Shown here piece after piece: positions 23,237-35,347 of a stretch of 64,000 nt of DNA (positions are counted from its first letter, which is position 1; every line of letters starts with the position of its first letter). Under the pieces are notes generated by a model. That model saw only the letters and a program-made list of their open reading frames with translations. It ran no database searches and had not been told where the DNA came from. Made by a program: the position numbers and the translations under genes. Source of the stretch: Euborellia annulipes (Eukaryota > Arthropoda > Insecta > Dermaptera > Anisolabididae); assembly GCA_023213315.1 (NCBI GenBank), contig JAKCPI010001668.1, forward strand, positions 1 to 64,000, in the 5' to 3' direction.

Positions 23237-24177
23237 GATTGAAACTTAGTTTCCTCTGTCTTTGGGATTAGGTACACCACTGTGGATTAATTTAACATAC
23301 CGGTAATATTAATAATATTTCCTTTAATTATTAATAATTCTTTTTGAATTTACTTATAATCACTTCCCAAGAGATTTTTTAAATTTTCTATTTCATGTTA
23401 TCATTCTCTTTAAACCCTTAACTATAGCTAATCTCCACTTCCCGTTTCCCTTTTTCTCTTTCTGAATTGCATATGTTAGATATTAATAATAAATTCTTAA
23501 AAGCCTCTCTTTCAAAATAATTTTTTATTTTATCCGAAAGAAATGCAAATGCTTTTGATTAAAATGAGATTTGAATTTTTTCCTTGTTCGATTTGAAAAA
23601 AAAATTTTATAATGACCTTGATCTTTATATAATACTAATTATTTTAGAACAGTACATAGAAATGTTTTTTAATGACAAACACAGACAAAAGGAAATAAGT
23701 CATTATATTTGTATTTTTGTAAATACTTTATTAGAATAAATGATAAAAATTCATTTAATATCGTTTGCTACATTCTCCACTTCTGAGTAATATTTAGTTA
23801 AATTAATTATATTGCCTTTCAATTAATTTAATGGAAAGTATTATTTAATTTACATTACACCCCTGGAGAGTTGCATAGAGGTAGAGTACTCGCCTCTTCT
23901 TTTAAGGGCCATGAGCTTCCCGTTTATTTCATTTGAATTGGTTACAATAGGGTAAAAAATAATTTCAAATACATGTTAAAAAATTTTTATATTAAATGAG
24001 TTACTTCCTTTTCTACCTATTCTTTTGTTAAAATTTTATTCTTCTCTATTTTATAATCATTATAATTATTATTATGTAAAGATCAAGCACCGAAAAATGC
24101 TTGTTGTCATTAGGATAATAAAAAAAGTCCATCTGGGAATGTTGAAATAATGGATATCCTTTTAAAATACTAAAATT
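23237..24177. other. Unassigned AT-rich sequence with SINE-like block
   Basis: 23865-23945 has a tRNA A-box-like stretch (GCATAGAGGTAGAGTACTCG) and the ATTTCATTTGAATTGG block also seen at 1050. The rest is unassigned. Confidence 0.45.
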
Positions 24178-24430
24178 TGACACAGACAGACAGACCATGT
24201 CGCGAAAACCACTTTTTTGGATTCAGGGGACCTCAAAACGTGTTTATCCATCAAAATCAGATGGGGAGAGGCCTTTCAGAGCCATTTCTTAATTGGGATT
24301 AATATCCTCTGAAATGGCCAGATTAAATTTAAAAAAAAAAACAAAAAAAAATCGACATCGAATTTTTGACATGAATCCAATACTTTCTCTCTATATATAT
24401 TAACATATGTAGAGATAAGAGAAAGTAATT
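24178..24430 (-). repeat. Element A end fragment with 90-bp insertion
   Basis: The GACATGGTCTGTCTG to ACTTTCTC half of the element, interrupted at about 24259-24349 by a short A-tailed insertion. The element A sequence resumes precisely in ATCGACATCGAA. Confidence 0.85.
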
Positions 24431-24447
24431 TTTTTTTAAACACTCAC

Positions 24448-24945
24448 ACTTTTTTCTCATTCACAACACAGACTCGGCAACTTATCCATTTAAGACTTTG
24501 ATGATAACCGTTATTGATTAATATACATATTGGGGGTCCAGACATTCTTTTTTAATTGTTGTTACGAAACTAGACAAGAAAATTATTTAAAATCTTATAC
24601 TTCTTGAGATTACTTGTATATAATTTAAAGCAGATGAAGGGCTGATTTTAAAAAGAAAAAGCTTGATGAGGTTTTTTCTTTTTTATTGGTCGGCTAGATA
24701 GATTTAAGTTTTTCAATAAAAAAGAAAAAACCTCATCAAGCTTTTTCATTTTAAAATCAGCCCTTCATCTGCTTTAAATTATAGACAAGTAATCTCAAGA
24801 AGTATAAGATTTTAAATTCTTTTTAAAGCCATTTGGTATCAAAAATGGCTTAAATAAAATCATCGGACTATCTGGGATCCGAAACCGTGACTTTTGATAT
24901 AAAACATTAGCACGATAATCGATACACCAAGCCTCGAGGGCTAGT
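24448..24945 (-). repeat. tRNA-derived SINE split by a palindromic element
   Basis: SINE pieces 24448-24562 and 24825-24945 match the 16676 SINE on both sides of the foldback at 24583-24816. The tRNA head at the right is degenerate. Confidence 0.8.
24583..24816. mobile_element. Near-perfect palindrome (arms about 100 bp) inside a SINE
   Basis: AAAATCTTATACTTCTTGAG at the left returns inverted at the right, with few mismatches and a spacer of about 35 bp around 24700. High arm identity suggests recent insertion or gene conversion between arms. Confidence 0.9.
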
Positions 24946-26095
24946 AAAAATTTATAAATATTGGAAACTATTTATATTTTGTTACCATGGCAATCAATTC
25001 TCCTATCTTCCCTAAGAAGTATTAGAGTCAAACTGGTCTTCTTAAGTTAGACACCCATCATTAAAATCAGCCAAAAAGTACTAGTACTTTACTGATGAAT
25101 TTTTTTTTTCGATTTTGTCAAAATTCGCTCCAACGATTTTGATTAAAATTCATAAATCAATTATTTTTTAGATGCTCTTTAAAATTTATCTTCTCATTTT
25201 GCCCTTGAAATCTTAAATATAAAATTTTAACTTGCTAGCTCAATTCCTTCATGCTTAATTGAACATAAACAGACCATGTCTCAAAAACCACTTTTTTTAC
25301 TTTCTCTTACCTATGTATATATGTAATATATATACTGTATATAGAGAGAAAGTATTGGATTCATGTCAAAAATTCGATGTCGAGATTTTTATGGATATAC
25401 ACGTTTTGAGGTCCCCTGAATCCAAAAAAGTGGTTTTCGCGACATGGTCTGTCTGTGGGTGGGTGGGTGTGTGGGTGGATGGGTGTGTGTTCAATTTTAA
25501 GCATGAAGGAATTGAGCTACGAGGTTGAAATTTTATATTTAAGTTAAACACCTCCGGGACCGGAAAAATAAGCTTTTAATCAAAATCAGCCAAAAAGTAC
25601 TAGTACTTTACTGATGTAGTTTTTCAGTTTTTTTCGATTTTCTCAAAATTTGCTCCAACGATTTTTTTTAAAATTCATAAATCAATTATTTTTTAGATGC
25701 TCTTTAAAATGTATATTCTCATTTTGCAATTGAAATCTTCTGAAGACCACTTTACTCTTGTATTTCATAGGGAAGATAGGAGAAATGGTTGCCATGGTAA
25801 CAAAATATAAATATTTTCCCATACTTATAAATTTTACATCTGAATTCAAATATTCCCTACTGCCGGGAACTAAATATATGTCGACACAAAAAATCTGGTG
25901 TGACAAGCACAGAACACAACTTTCGATTCGAAGGTAGAGAAAGTTGTGTGCTGTGCGCCAGTCACACCAGATTTTTTTATTCAGAGGACCTCAAAACGTG
26001 TATAACAATCAAAATCTCGACATCGAATTTTGAACATGAAACCAATATTTTTTCTCTATATATTAACAATATATATAGGTAAGAGAAAGTTAAAA
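24946..26095 (-). repeat. Element A copy with internal inversion, split by another element A
   Basis: Minus-strand copy in three blocks: 24946-25043 (minus), 25044-25211 (inverted in place, reads plus), 25212-25298 (minus), then 25979-26095 after the inserted plus copy. The large hairpin is missing at the left. Confidence 0.85.
25299..25979 (+). repeat. Complete element A inserted into another element A
   Basis: A full plus-strand copy lies in the T run of the host copy's CCACTTTTTTGGATTCAG. Host sequence resumes as ATTCAGAGGACC, so the insert's ends are (T)nACTTTCTC and CACACCAGATTTTTTT. A perfect X-box lies at 25788-25801. Confidence 0.95.
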
Positions 26096-26239
26096 ACCTA
26101 TTATTGAATATACAAAAATCACACATTTCCATCAAGTTTTATTTTAATTCATTATCATTAAACTACTCATATTGTTCTTATCTGTTAATTTTAAATTCAA
26201 TATATTATATGTTTAATGCATTTGAACTAAATAAGGTGT

Positions 26240-26640
26240 GGGCGAACGTAGTAGTGTCCCGAATTGGTTCAAGGTCCAAGTGAAACAAGCCTTTTTCCTA
26301 AATCGCAGAGTTTTGCACAGCTGGACGCTGGCTTTCACGGCTGGTTGCGTTCCACCCAACCAGCTGCTTAATTAAACACAGCCGCCTCGAGAGACAGACA
26401 CTCGTTCTGGTCGATAGAAACAGCAGCAGCCTCTACTGCTGCCACACACACACACATATACGTGCGATAAACGTTGCTCAATCTCGGGCCGTATTTGGCT
26501 GGATACCTCCGACCTCCGGCAGCCAGCTGCCTGCCTGCACTCTCTATGCCTAAGCGTATGGCGAAATCAACGACGATCGGTAGTTCCCCCATCAAAGGAT
26601 GCTTGACCTTAGCATTCGACGTGAAATCGACTCTCAGCTA
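26240..26640. other. GC-rich single-copy island with three CAGCTG E-boxes
   Basis: No repeat match in the window. CAGCTG occurs near 26317, 26357 and 26520; the middle one is followed by TTAATTAA. No TATA/Inr pair and no good donor found. A possible intronic enhancer or unrecognised exon. Confidence 0.3.
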
Positions 26641-26857
26641 CTAACAATATTTATTTTTTGAAATATTATTATATAAATTACTCTAGCTTCTGTGGTTTAT
26701 TTTTATTTTTAAAATAATAAAAATATTCAAATTTGCTTCTATAAAACAAATTTTTGTTCTCAAATTGATTTTTATTAGAATTTAATGTGCAGAATGACTT
26801 TTTGACTTGAGGTTCACTTCCAAACTATATTGTATCTTTTAATATAGGCCTATATAA

Positions 26858-27604
26858 TATTGGATTCATGTCAAAAATCCGTCAAAATTTTGATGGAAAC
26901 ACACGTTTTGAGGTCCACTGACAAGGTTTAAAAAAGTGGGTCTATCTGTCTCTGTATTTGTCTGTGAACAAAATATCTCAAGAACCAAAAGAGCTTCGAG
27001 TTTGAAATTTTTTATTTAAGTCCCCCTGGAAACAAACACAAAGTTTTTGAACAAAATCGTCCAAAGAATACTAGTCCTTTACTGATATATTTTTTCAGTT
27101 TCGATTTTCTTAAAATCCGCTTCAACGGTTTTGTTTAAAATTCAAAAATCAATTATTTTTTTAGATGCTCTTTAAAATATAGATATTCTCATGTTTCCTT
27201 CAAAATCATTTAAAGCATATTTTACTCTTGTACAGTGAGATAGGATTAAAAAAAAAATTTTTTTTGGACAATTTTAAGTCCCGCCTACAAATCTAGAAAA
27301 TTTCCAATAAAGATTTTCATTTTCTTTTATAAAAACAATGAAATAATCACAAGTAGAAAACGCATGGGTGGGACTTAACCCTCACTGTACTTTATAGGAA
27401 AGATAGGAGAAATGGTCACCATGGTAACAAAATATAAATATTTTCCCATCTCTAATCCGGTAAATTTTACATCTTGAATATATCGGCGGAAACTAAATAC
27501 TGTATATGTCAACACAAAACACTGACAAGCCCAATACACAACTTTCAATTACCTAAGATAAGAAAAAGTTGTGTGCTGTGCAACCAGTTACCCCAGATTT
27601 TTTT
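26858..27604 (+). repeat. Element A copy, 5' end lost, with nested MITE
   Basis: Covers TATTGGATTCATG to the large hairpin plus T run. The Tc1-type MITE at 27233-27387 sits at the TA of CTTGTACTTCATAGG. The X-box is changed to GTCACCATGGTAAC. Confidence 0.9.
27233..27387. mobile_element. Tc1/mariner-type MITE nested in element A
   Basis: Starts CAGTGAG and ends CTCACTG between duplicated TA at 27231-27232 and 27388-27389. The uninterrupted element A copies show a single TA here, which proves insertion with TA duplication. Same family as 6090-6297. Confidence 0.95.
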
Positions 27605-28798
27605 GTAGTAAAAAGCATATACTCAAATAATTATGATGGCGCCAATGATATAATATTTATTTACATTAAAAAATTTCCCATCTAACTCTAAAGGAGGTCT
27701 GGATGATGAAATCTTTAGAAATTACTCAAACATTAATTTCGCCTTTAAGCACGCATCCCTCAACCCCAAGAGCCAAGAGATAAATACATGGTGTTCCTAA
27801 ATAATGTGCTCAAACGAAAGACGATCATCCTTGGTCAGTTTTCGAGAAAATTTTCCGCAAGGCGGGAAAGGGTGGGAAAAAATTCCATTATTCCATTTTC
27901 ATTGCAGGAAAAATATTTTTTCTCCAAGAGAAAAAGGTGCGGAAAAAATTTAGTCTACCTAAAAAAAAAGATAAAAAAAAAAAATAGTAAAAATCATTAA
28001 AAACTTGAAAAAAAAAAAAAATTAATTTAAGTATTGTATGTTCATCGAAAAATAATTAACCCCCACCCGCTTCACACCCTCCCCCTCTCTCTTCTCTCCT
28101 GCTTACACTAGTGACATTGGTTCTCTACGCCAAACTCAAACGTCATATTTTCAAACTTAGAATCTTTTAATTTTGACATTTTAAGGTGGAGTTGCCTAAA
28201 ATATATATTTTCTTAATGATTTCACCATTTGGCTTTAAATCTAATCTCAAGGTTTTAATTTCAAACACAAATATTATCAAAGATATATATAAAATTGACA
28301 TTTGCAACAAAAATAAAATAAAAGAAAAACATTTCGTATTGAGCAATTCAATTCCCATATGTTTAGTTGTTTGTCCTTGCTAAGCAAGAATTACCCTTTT
28401 ATCGTACTTCGAACTTATTCTCTATTTGCCCACGTGCGTTCTTTTGTTTCAAATACTCCAATAAAAGCAGTGAGAAATGAAGGATGACCTTCAATTGATA
28501 TTTATTTATTATTTTCTTCATAAAAGATCCGGAAACGTGTTTCCTTTTTAATGGATCAGTTCCGCTGGCACACCTTGAACGTGTGCCTCTACTAGGATTG
28601 TATTTTTGAAATAATAAAAATAAATAAAATTAAATATTCATATCATTTCGAAATAATTTTTTTTTTTAATAATAATTCGCAAAACTTGTTACTTACAATT
28701 GTTAGATCCGTATTCTGATAAGTTCCTAAGAAAATAAGAAATTTACATATTGTAAGATATTGAGATTAAGAAAATCCTTAATTCCAATGGTTTTAGAT
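27605..28798. other. No gene recognised
   Basis: A-rich at 27840-28030, then single-copy sequence. The overlapping frames at 28167-28383 on both strands are unsupported. Confidence 0.5.
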
Positions 28799-29691
28799 AA
28801 AAAAAATTCTGGTGTGACTGGTCGCACAGGACACACAACTTTCTCTTGTTAGTTTCGGTAATCTAAAGTTGTGTTCTGTGCTTGTCCCACCAGATTTGTT
28901 GTGTCGACATATATTTAGTTTCTGTACGGTACATTTGAATTCGAGATGTAAAATTAATAATAATGGGAAAATATTTATATTTTGTTACCATGGCAAACAT
29001 TTCTCCTATCTTTTATATGAAGTACAAGAGTAAAGTGGTCTTGAAGATTTCAATGGCAAAATGAGAAATTATTGAATTTTGAATTTTAATCAAAATCTTT
29101 ATAGCTAATGTTGATAAGAGAAGTGGCTGCTCAGCGATTAGAGTGATGAAGGAGAGAGGATGTCAGCAAAAAGGAGCCTCTATCGAATAAAAATCTCCAC
29201 TCAGAAGACGTTTCGGTTTTTAGATAAATCCATCATCAGTTCTTAAGAGATTATTGGCAATCTCAAGGTGTACACCAATGTTGGATTTATCTAATTAAAC
29301 CGAAACGTCTTCTGAGTGGAGATTTTATTCGATAGATCCTTTGACATCCTTCTTCCTTCATCACTCTTTATAGCTAATTTTGAGAAAATTTAAAAAACCT
29401 GAAAAAGTACATCAGTAAAGTACTAGTCCTTGATTGATTTTGTTCAAAAGCTTCATGTCCGTCCCAGGGGGGGTGGCTAACTTAAATATAAAATTTTAAC
29501 TTCCTACCTCTTTTCGTTCTTGAGATATTTTGTTCACAGTCAGACAGACCATGTCGCGAAAACCACTTTTTTGGATTCAGGGGACCTCAAAACGTGTGTA
29601 TCCATTAAAATTTCGACATCGAATTTTTGACATGAATCCAATATTTTCTCTCTATATACCTATATTAACATATAGAGGTAAGAGAAAGTAA
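28799..29691 (-). repeat. Element A copy with nested hammerhead-type palindrome
   Basis: Both hairpins are present. Interrupted at 29110-29364 by an element with a 14-bp target duplication. The X-box is nearly intact (GTTACCATGGCAAAC region). Confidence 0.9.
29110..29364. mobile_element. Palindromic Penelope-like terminal element, 14-bp duplication
   Basis: Flanked by TCTTTATAGCTAAT at 29096-29109 and 29365-29378. The arms mirror each other. The left arm, read on the minus strand, contains CTGATGA, a stem-like stretch and GAAACGTC. Hammerhead motifs of this sort mark Penelope-like retroelement ends; the assignment is inferred. Confidence 0.6.
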
Positions 29692-29739
29692 CAACGTTAA
29701 AGATTTTCTGAATAGAAACTTTACCATAAATTAACTGTT

Positions 29740-29935
29740 TTCGAGATCTTAGGCCATATAGACTTTAACGATAATCATTATTTAAATATGATATATGTGA
29801 AGGTCCAGGCACATTAATAATTGGAATCCAAATTAGTCATCGCACTGCCTGGGATCCAAACTCCGAACAGTTAAAAGTTAGGACTCGGAATATCTACCCA
29901 CTAATGAATAAAATTCACAGTGTGGGTTCGGATCC
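29740..29935 (-). repeat. tRNA-derived SINE copy, degenerate
   Basis: Matches the body of the 16676 SINE (AGACTTTAACGATAA, GGTCCAGGCAC, CGCACTGCCTGGGATCC). The B-box region is mutated. Confidence 0.7.
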
Positions 29936-32571
29936 CACTCGGGGGAAATTTAGTTTTTAGTTACTAATTGGAATAAATAATAAATTGGAATAAACAATGA
30001 ATCATTGTTAGACTTAGATACTTTTAAAAAATCTTCATGTTGTTTTTGAGTTCACTGGTTATTGAGTCTTAATTAAATCCTTGGAATTTTCGTACATTAT
30101 CTTGATTATCTGGCGACTAGTATATCTATATAGATAAATACAATTACTTTATTGTTCTATAGATACAACAATACAACAACGATATTTTTCTTAATTTCGT
30201 TAATTTTTTTAAAATTATGTTTTCTTAGCTCCATCGCAAAGAATCCCTAATTCTATCTTCAACAAAAATTTCGTTATATTATTAATTTAAAAATAATTTA
30301 TAAATGTAAGTTTAATCGAGGATGTCAAAACTCAACAATTCGAGGTCTTTGTTGTCTCTTTAATTAAATTAAAAATTAATATAGAGACACTAGGCAGATA
30401 CTTATTGGATATTAATATTATCTAACCTTCAAGGCCTCTTAGGAAAGATTTGTTGCCCTCCCTCTCTCTCTCATTTAGTAGTTGTTAATTTTTGTTTTTA
30501 ATAGTATTGGAAAAAATTCCATCATTATTTACGTAAAAAAAAATAAGAATTTGAATATTTTTTTATCCTTTTTTGAATTAATGAGGTTCATTCTTCTTCC
30601 TCTCTTGAGCATAAACTTTTTTTAGAGACTCTTAGAAATTGTTCAAGATATTTGAAGAGCACACTTCACTGGATTTTGGAAAGAATCATCATTCATTTAT
30701 GTTGGAAATAATTTGTCGAAATCAGTATCAAAAAGGATCAGCTATGGAAGTAAAAGAATAATAATTTCATACCAATCCGATTTTATAAAAAAAAAAATTA
30801 ATCCTTGAAATTTAGGCAAACTAAATTTCTGAACAAGGAAAACTTAAAAAATCCTTTGTTATTATTCTCGAAACAATTTTTTTTTCCTTGTTTATTAAAA
30901 AAATAATTTATTCCAGGGTCCTCAATCCAGCATTTTTTTTTCGACTACCTACCTATTCAATCTTCTAAATAATTCAATTACTAAATGACATCATTTAGAA
31001 AAAAAAAAATTCTTTCTCTTATATAATTCAAATTTTTTCAAAAATATTGAGATATAATAAAATATTTTAATTAATTTCAGTTTCAAAAGTCACGAAACCA
31101 AATACTTTTTTCTCTATTACCTTCACTAATACGAATACAGCTTGAGCCGGTCTTACGCTATCTTGTAAGAAAAATAATATCTACCTCTTTATTTAAATCA
31201 CAACATTCTTATCCTGTGCACTTGTTTTTTTTTGTATAAAACAAGTTAAAAAGCATTGTTATTGGTTTTGTATACAATTGTGTAAATTAAATGCCCCATA
31301 TCTCAGTTTTAGGTTAATGGCGCTTGGTTCCTTCGTCCATAACATCGTCCAATATGGAATCTTTACTTCTTTATTATTTTTAATTTTCATTTGAAAACCA
31401 AAAATCTCGAAATGTTCTCTCATTTTGTTTTTAAATTTTATTTTCAAATAACTTTCATTTCCTGATGATGAAATTTCTCTAGAAAAAAAAAAATTTAATA
31501 AACAAAATTAATAGACAACTGTAAGAGTTGTTGACACTTTGAAGTTTTTTTTTTTATTTTGATAGTATGTATAGTATTTATGAAAAATTTATTATTCTCA
31601 TTAATAGAGATGCATGATTCATCAATTTCACTGATAAATGGCATTCTCACTTCAATTAATATTTTGTAAGATTACCGGTATTTTCAAATCATAATTTACC
31701 TTTTTTTTTTGTCGTTTATCCAACTTGGCTCCAATTCAACAATAAAAAAAATTTAAATAGAATTGCAATTTGCATTTTGGCTCCTGATTCAGTCAGCCGT
31801 TTGTTTGCAAGCCAATTAAATTGCTCTTTACGCAGTTGCAAAAACAATTAATTAGCTTCAATCAATTAATTATGCGTGTTTCGACACGTAGCCCCTGTTC
31901 AGAGAATTCAACCCATACATTCGCAGAGTTTATAATTAATATGGTACAAATAACTTTTCTCTCTGTAAAATCAAAATTTAACCCAACATTTTTTTTAGAG
32001 ATCTTGAATTCATTATTTGCCAATACGCAGTCAACCTTAATAAGGATAATAATTAAGATTTATTATCGGTAGTCCCCTAATCCGGGGCTGTAGGGCTCTG
32101 GGTAGGTTTGTACATGTAGAAGGGCCAGACTGCCGGGAGCCTGGACAAAAGGGGCGCCGTCGCGACGCACTCGCGTGCCAGACCAACCGGCGCCCAACAT
32201 TAGCATTCCCTTTTTCTCTTTTCCATATTCCCTAACCCTTAGCACTTAACGCCCTAAACAAAAACCATGCAATCGGTGAGGTAGGTTCTTTGCCATTGAA
32301 ATCTTATCATGGTGCCAGATCACAGCTAAAGGGGATCTATTCAAAAAGAAAATGATAAATAATAGGACTTGTAAAACTAAAGCTATTGTATAAACAATAG
32401 AAAGCAGTTGATTAAAAAAAAAAATATCACCTACCTGGATATATGTTATTTTCAAATAAACGAGGGTTGTTTTTTTTTCAACCTCCAATAGACTAGAAAG
32501 GACGGTTAAAAATAAAAAAAAATGATTTTCTACCAACAATCAAGGTTACTTCTCTACATAATCTCTTAGAC
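29936..32571. other. Long AT-rich single-copy stretch
   Basis: No repeat family of this window is seen. A GC-rich block at 32075-32250 (GGGGCGCCGTCGCGACGCAC at its core) interrupts the AT-rich background; its origin is unclear. No promoter or exon could be supported. Confidence 0.5.
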
Positions 32572-33044
32572 CAGCGTTTTCCAAACTGTGAGGCGCGCCT
32601 CCCTAGGTAGGCGCGGACTATTCTGAAGGGAGGCGCGAATATTGGCCACCAAGATCAATTTTCCAAATGATTGATATAATAGTTGTATAAATAAAATAAT
32701 AAAATAATTTAGAAGATTCTGGGACGAAAATAATAAATATGAATAAATAAAAAAAAAATTTATATAAATTTATATTTTTTAGTATTAAAAATTTTGTAAC
32801 CAGATGGCCTAAATAGAAATGCCTGAACCCCCCAATATATATGTTAATTACAACGGTTATCGTCTAAAGTCTTAAATGGCGTAAGGAAAAAATGGAATGT
32901 GGAGTGTGAATGGAAAAAAGTATGAATGTTTAAAATAAAAAAATTTTGTTTTTGTATTATTTTATTAAATGTGTGGGGGGGGGGGCGTCATAAGATTAAA
33001 TATTTTTAAGGGAGGCGTTGTAACATAAAGTTTCGAAACCACTG
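32572..33044. mobile_element. hAT-type element with nested SINE
   Basis: Ends CAGCGTTTTCCAAACTGTG and GTTTCGAAACCACTG resemble the 39421 element. The duplication is eroded. A plus-strand SINE copy (32790-32940) lies inside. Confidence 0.65.
32790..32940 (+). repeat. tRNA-derived SINE fragment, head missing
   Basis: Body from ATGGCCTAAATAG through AAAGTCTTAAATGG to the TGTGAATGG tail, inserted in the hAT-type element. Plus orientation, unlike most copies here. Confidence 0.7.
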
Positions 33045-33468
33045 GCCTAAAGTAAGACTCATTATAGAAAACTATACTATGCGTAAAACCCAAAGGCGGA
33101 TCCAGGGAAGTTTTTCAGGGTTTTAATTTTTTTCTGACTAGACGCGAAGTTCGCCGAAGGCGATAGCATTGTTAATTATTTTATTTATTAAGATTGAATA
33201 AGGAGTTGAAAAATTGAAAAAAAAAAAAATGTTTTTTAAATTTATTTTAGCTAAATCGAAGCCAAATAAATAGAAAACATTCAAAAAATAGCGTTGATTA
33301 TTATTTTGAATAGGGGGGATGAAGGGTTGATTATTTAAGAAAGGCCTTGGAATATTCCAAATCACTTGTTGACATTATTTTCCAGTTCTAAATATAGTTA
33401 GATTAGAGCAAAAGGTATTTTTTTACTTTTAATAAAAAGGGAATTGTTATGTTCATCTATTTTATTCC

Positions 33469-33503
33469 TATAAACAGAGAGAAGACGAATCTCTCGTTCA
33501 GTC
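33469..33503 (+). promoter_or_regulatory. Alternative core promoter: TATA box plus perfect Inr
   Basis: TATAAAC starts at 33469 and TCAGTC lies at 33498-33503, a perfect arthropod Inr (TCAGTY). Taking A 33500 as +1 puts the TATA box at -31. The downstream 50 bases are GC-rich against an AT-rich background and match no repeat here. I see no DPE. It would drive + strand transcription inside the putative intron. Confidence 0.5.
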
Positions 33504-33651
33504 GAGTCGAGAGCGTGGCCGCGTTGGCAGGCGCCCAGTTGCAATCTTTTTTTAATTGTGTTTAAAGTGAATCAAAGTGAATAATTAATACAGTGTAATC
33601 CACCCTGACCTCACCGTCAACCAGCACACCCTCTTAAGAGTCTTATTAAAG
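33500..33651 (+). other. Candidate noncoding alternative first exon
   Basis: The 152 bases from the predicted start to the donor AAAG|GTAATT contain no ATG, as expected for a pure 5' untranslated exon. The first 45 bases are GC-rich. The donor has T at +5, so it is weaker than the donor at 14611. If used, it would splice past 42715 and 63489 to the same unseen downstream exons. Confidence 0.4.
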
Positions 33652-33894
33652 GTAATTATTATGCATTTTATCTTTAAAAAAAAAAATGATTGAAACAAAT
33701 AATTTGACTGCTAAAAACGATTCTTTTGAATATGAAATTAAATATTTTGTATTTCACTAAGGGTAGAGGAAGAATATAAGCTGTTGAAAGAGGGAGGGGG
33801 AGGGGGAGTGTAGGTGTCATTGAAAAAAATTGTTTTTTTTTTGTGGATTAAAGGTTGAAATTTAAAATAAAATAATTTCAAAATAAAAAAAAAA

Positions 33895-34035
33895 TTAAAT
33901 ACACGTTTCGAAGATCCTTCCAAAAAAAGTGGGTCCCGCAAAATGGGATGTGATTGTGTGTTATCACATAAAGCAAGAAGAAAAATAGCTATGATATTGA
34001 AATTTTCTATTTACTGACACGAGAAAATATTCTTT
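33895..34035 (+). repeat. Degenerate element A fragment
   Basis: Retains ACACGTTTCGAAGATCC and AAAAAGTGGGTCCCGC of subfamily B, then decays. Confidence 0.45.
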
Positions 34036-34047
34036 AAATTGGCCGGG

Positions 34048-34260
34048 TGGCCTGACAACGGAGAAGAGCAACAGTCACCACAGTAATTGCAATTAAGCAA
34101 TTCCAAACGCGGCGAAAGATCGGGATTGGTGACCTCGAGCAATCAGAATGTGGAACCCCCCACCCCCCACCCCCCGTTGCCATCGAATGTATACAAATTA
34201 TTTAAATAAAATAAAAACCCCTAATGGCCTCTGTAGCCGAAAAGGGTTAAAAAAAAAACA
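34048..34260 (+). repeat. SINE-like repeat with tRNA-Leu/Ser-like end, copy 1
   Basis: Shares CAACAGTCACCACAGT, GGGATTGGTGACC and ATGTGGAAC, and ends TGTAGCCGAAAAGGGTTAAA plus an A run. Other copies: 44366-44950 (split) and 52777-52916. Confidence 0.6.
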
Positions 34261-34759
34261 ATTTTAAATTGCTAATCCTTCTAAATAAACTCAAAAAATT
34301 TTACATATAAAAGACAAGAAATTTTGAAATATTTTTTCTGAATACAATCCTAAAAAGAAATGTTTCCACTTCACTTAAATCAAATTTCTTGTTAATTTAT
34401 GAAGTTTTTGTCTTTATTTTTATGGAAATTTTAAATTTTTTTCTCCGTTCTCTTAACTAAATGTGATAAGACTAAAAAGTCATAGTCAGCTAGCTTATCC
34501 GAGAGATAGCTAGTTAATTAGAAGTAAAACAACCTCTCATTAAACATCTGTCGCTTTTTCTATCCAATAGAGTACTTACCTATTCATGAAAAAATATTTT
34601 TCAACTACAAAGGAAATTATTATACATAAATTTAATATTTTAATTTGTTTTTATCAACTCAATTTAATTTTATCGTCATTTAATTTTTGAGATATATTTA
34701 TTTAAAAAATGAACAATGCATTTTTTTCTTTGTTTCTTATTATTTTTTAATTCGTTCAT

Positions 34760-35140
34760 TTGATAAGCACACGATGCAAAACGGATGTGTCCGTCTCCGT
34801 CATTAAAGATAAGGTTCAATTACGCAAAACGCAAAGGGTGATATTTAAAAAAAGACTGGCGCCATGTTTGGTATCTCGTTTGATTAAAACTTTGGGGCGT
34901 AGTAGGGCTCCAGTCTGTCTGTCGATTTGTCTCCCCTTCGTCTGAATTTCCGCCCTCCCGAACGTTGCACTTTATCGATCCAGAGAGGGTGGATGCACCC
35001 CCACTATAGGAGAGCCCCTAGGGACAGCTGCCGATTAAAAACTCCTCCCCCCTCTGTTTCGAAATAAAAAATACACACTCGCTTCGGTTCGCTGCACGCA
35101 GCGAATTTAAATAGATAAAATACGGATAGTCTAAAATAAA
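34760..35140. other. Single-copy GC-richer island
   Basis: No repeat match. Contains a TATCGAT (DRE-like) near 34972 and the TATA-like stretch ATTTAAATAG near 35106, without a paired Inr. The small open frame at its left has no domain. Regulatory role possible only. Confidence 0.25.
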
Positions 35141-35347
35141 GAACTAAACTAACCCTCTCATGTACGGATCGTTTCCTTCCTTTTATAAAAATTTCATATT
35201 AATTATTGATTATTTTCTTAAAGGCTTCCGAGGAAGAAGATTATCTTTAAAAAATAGATAAAATGTCAAGATATTTTTTTTCCTTTCTAAAAATATTGCA
35301 ATTATCTTGATAACTATTTGACTGGTAAAATATTAAAAGCAATAGAC

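Noticed and set aside
25259..25528. 89-codon frame across an element A end
   Set aside because: Starts in one element copy and runs into the inserted one; chance frame with GT-microsatellite residues.
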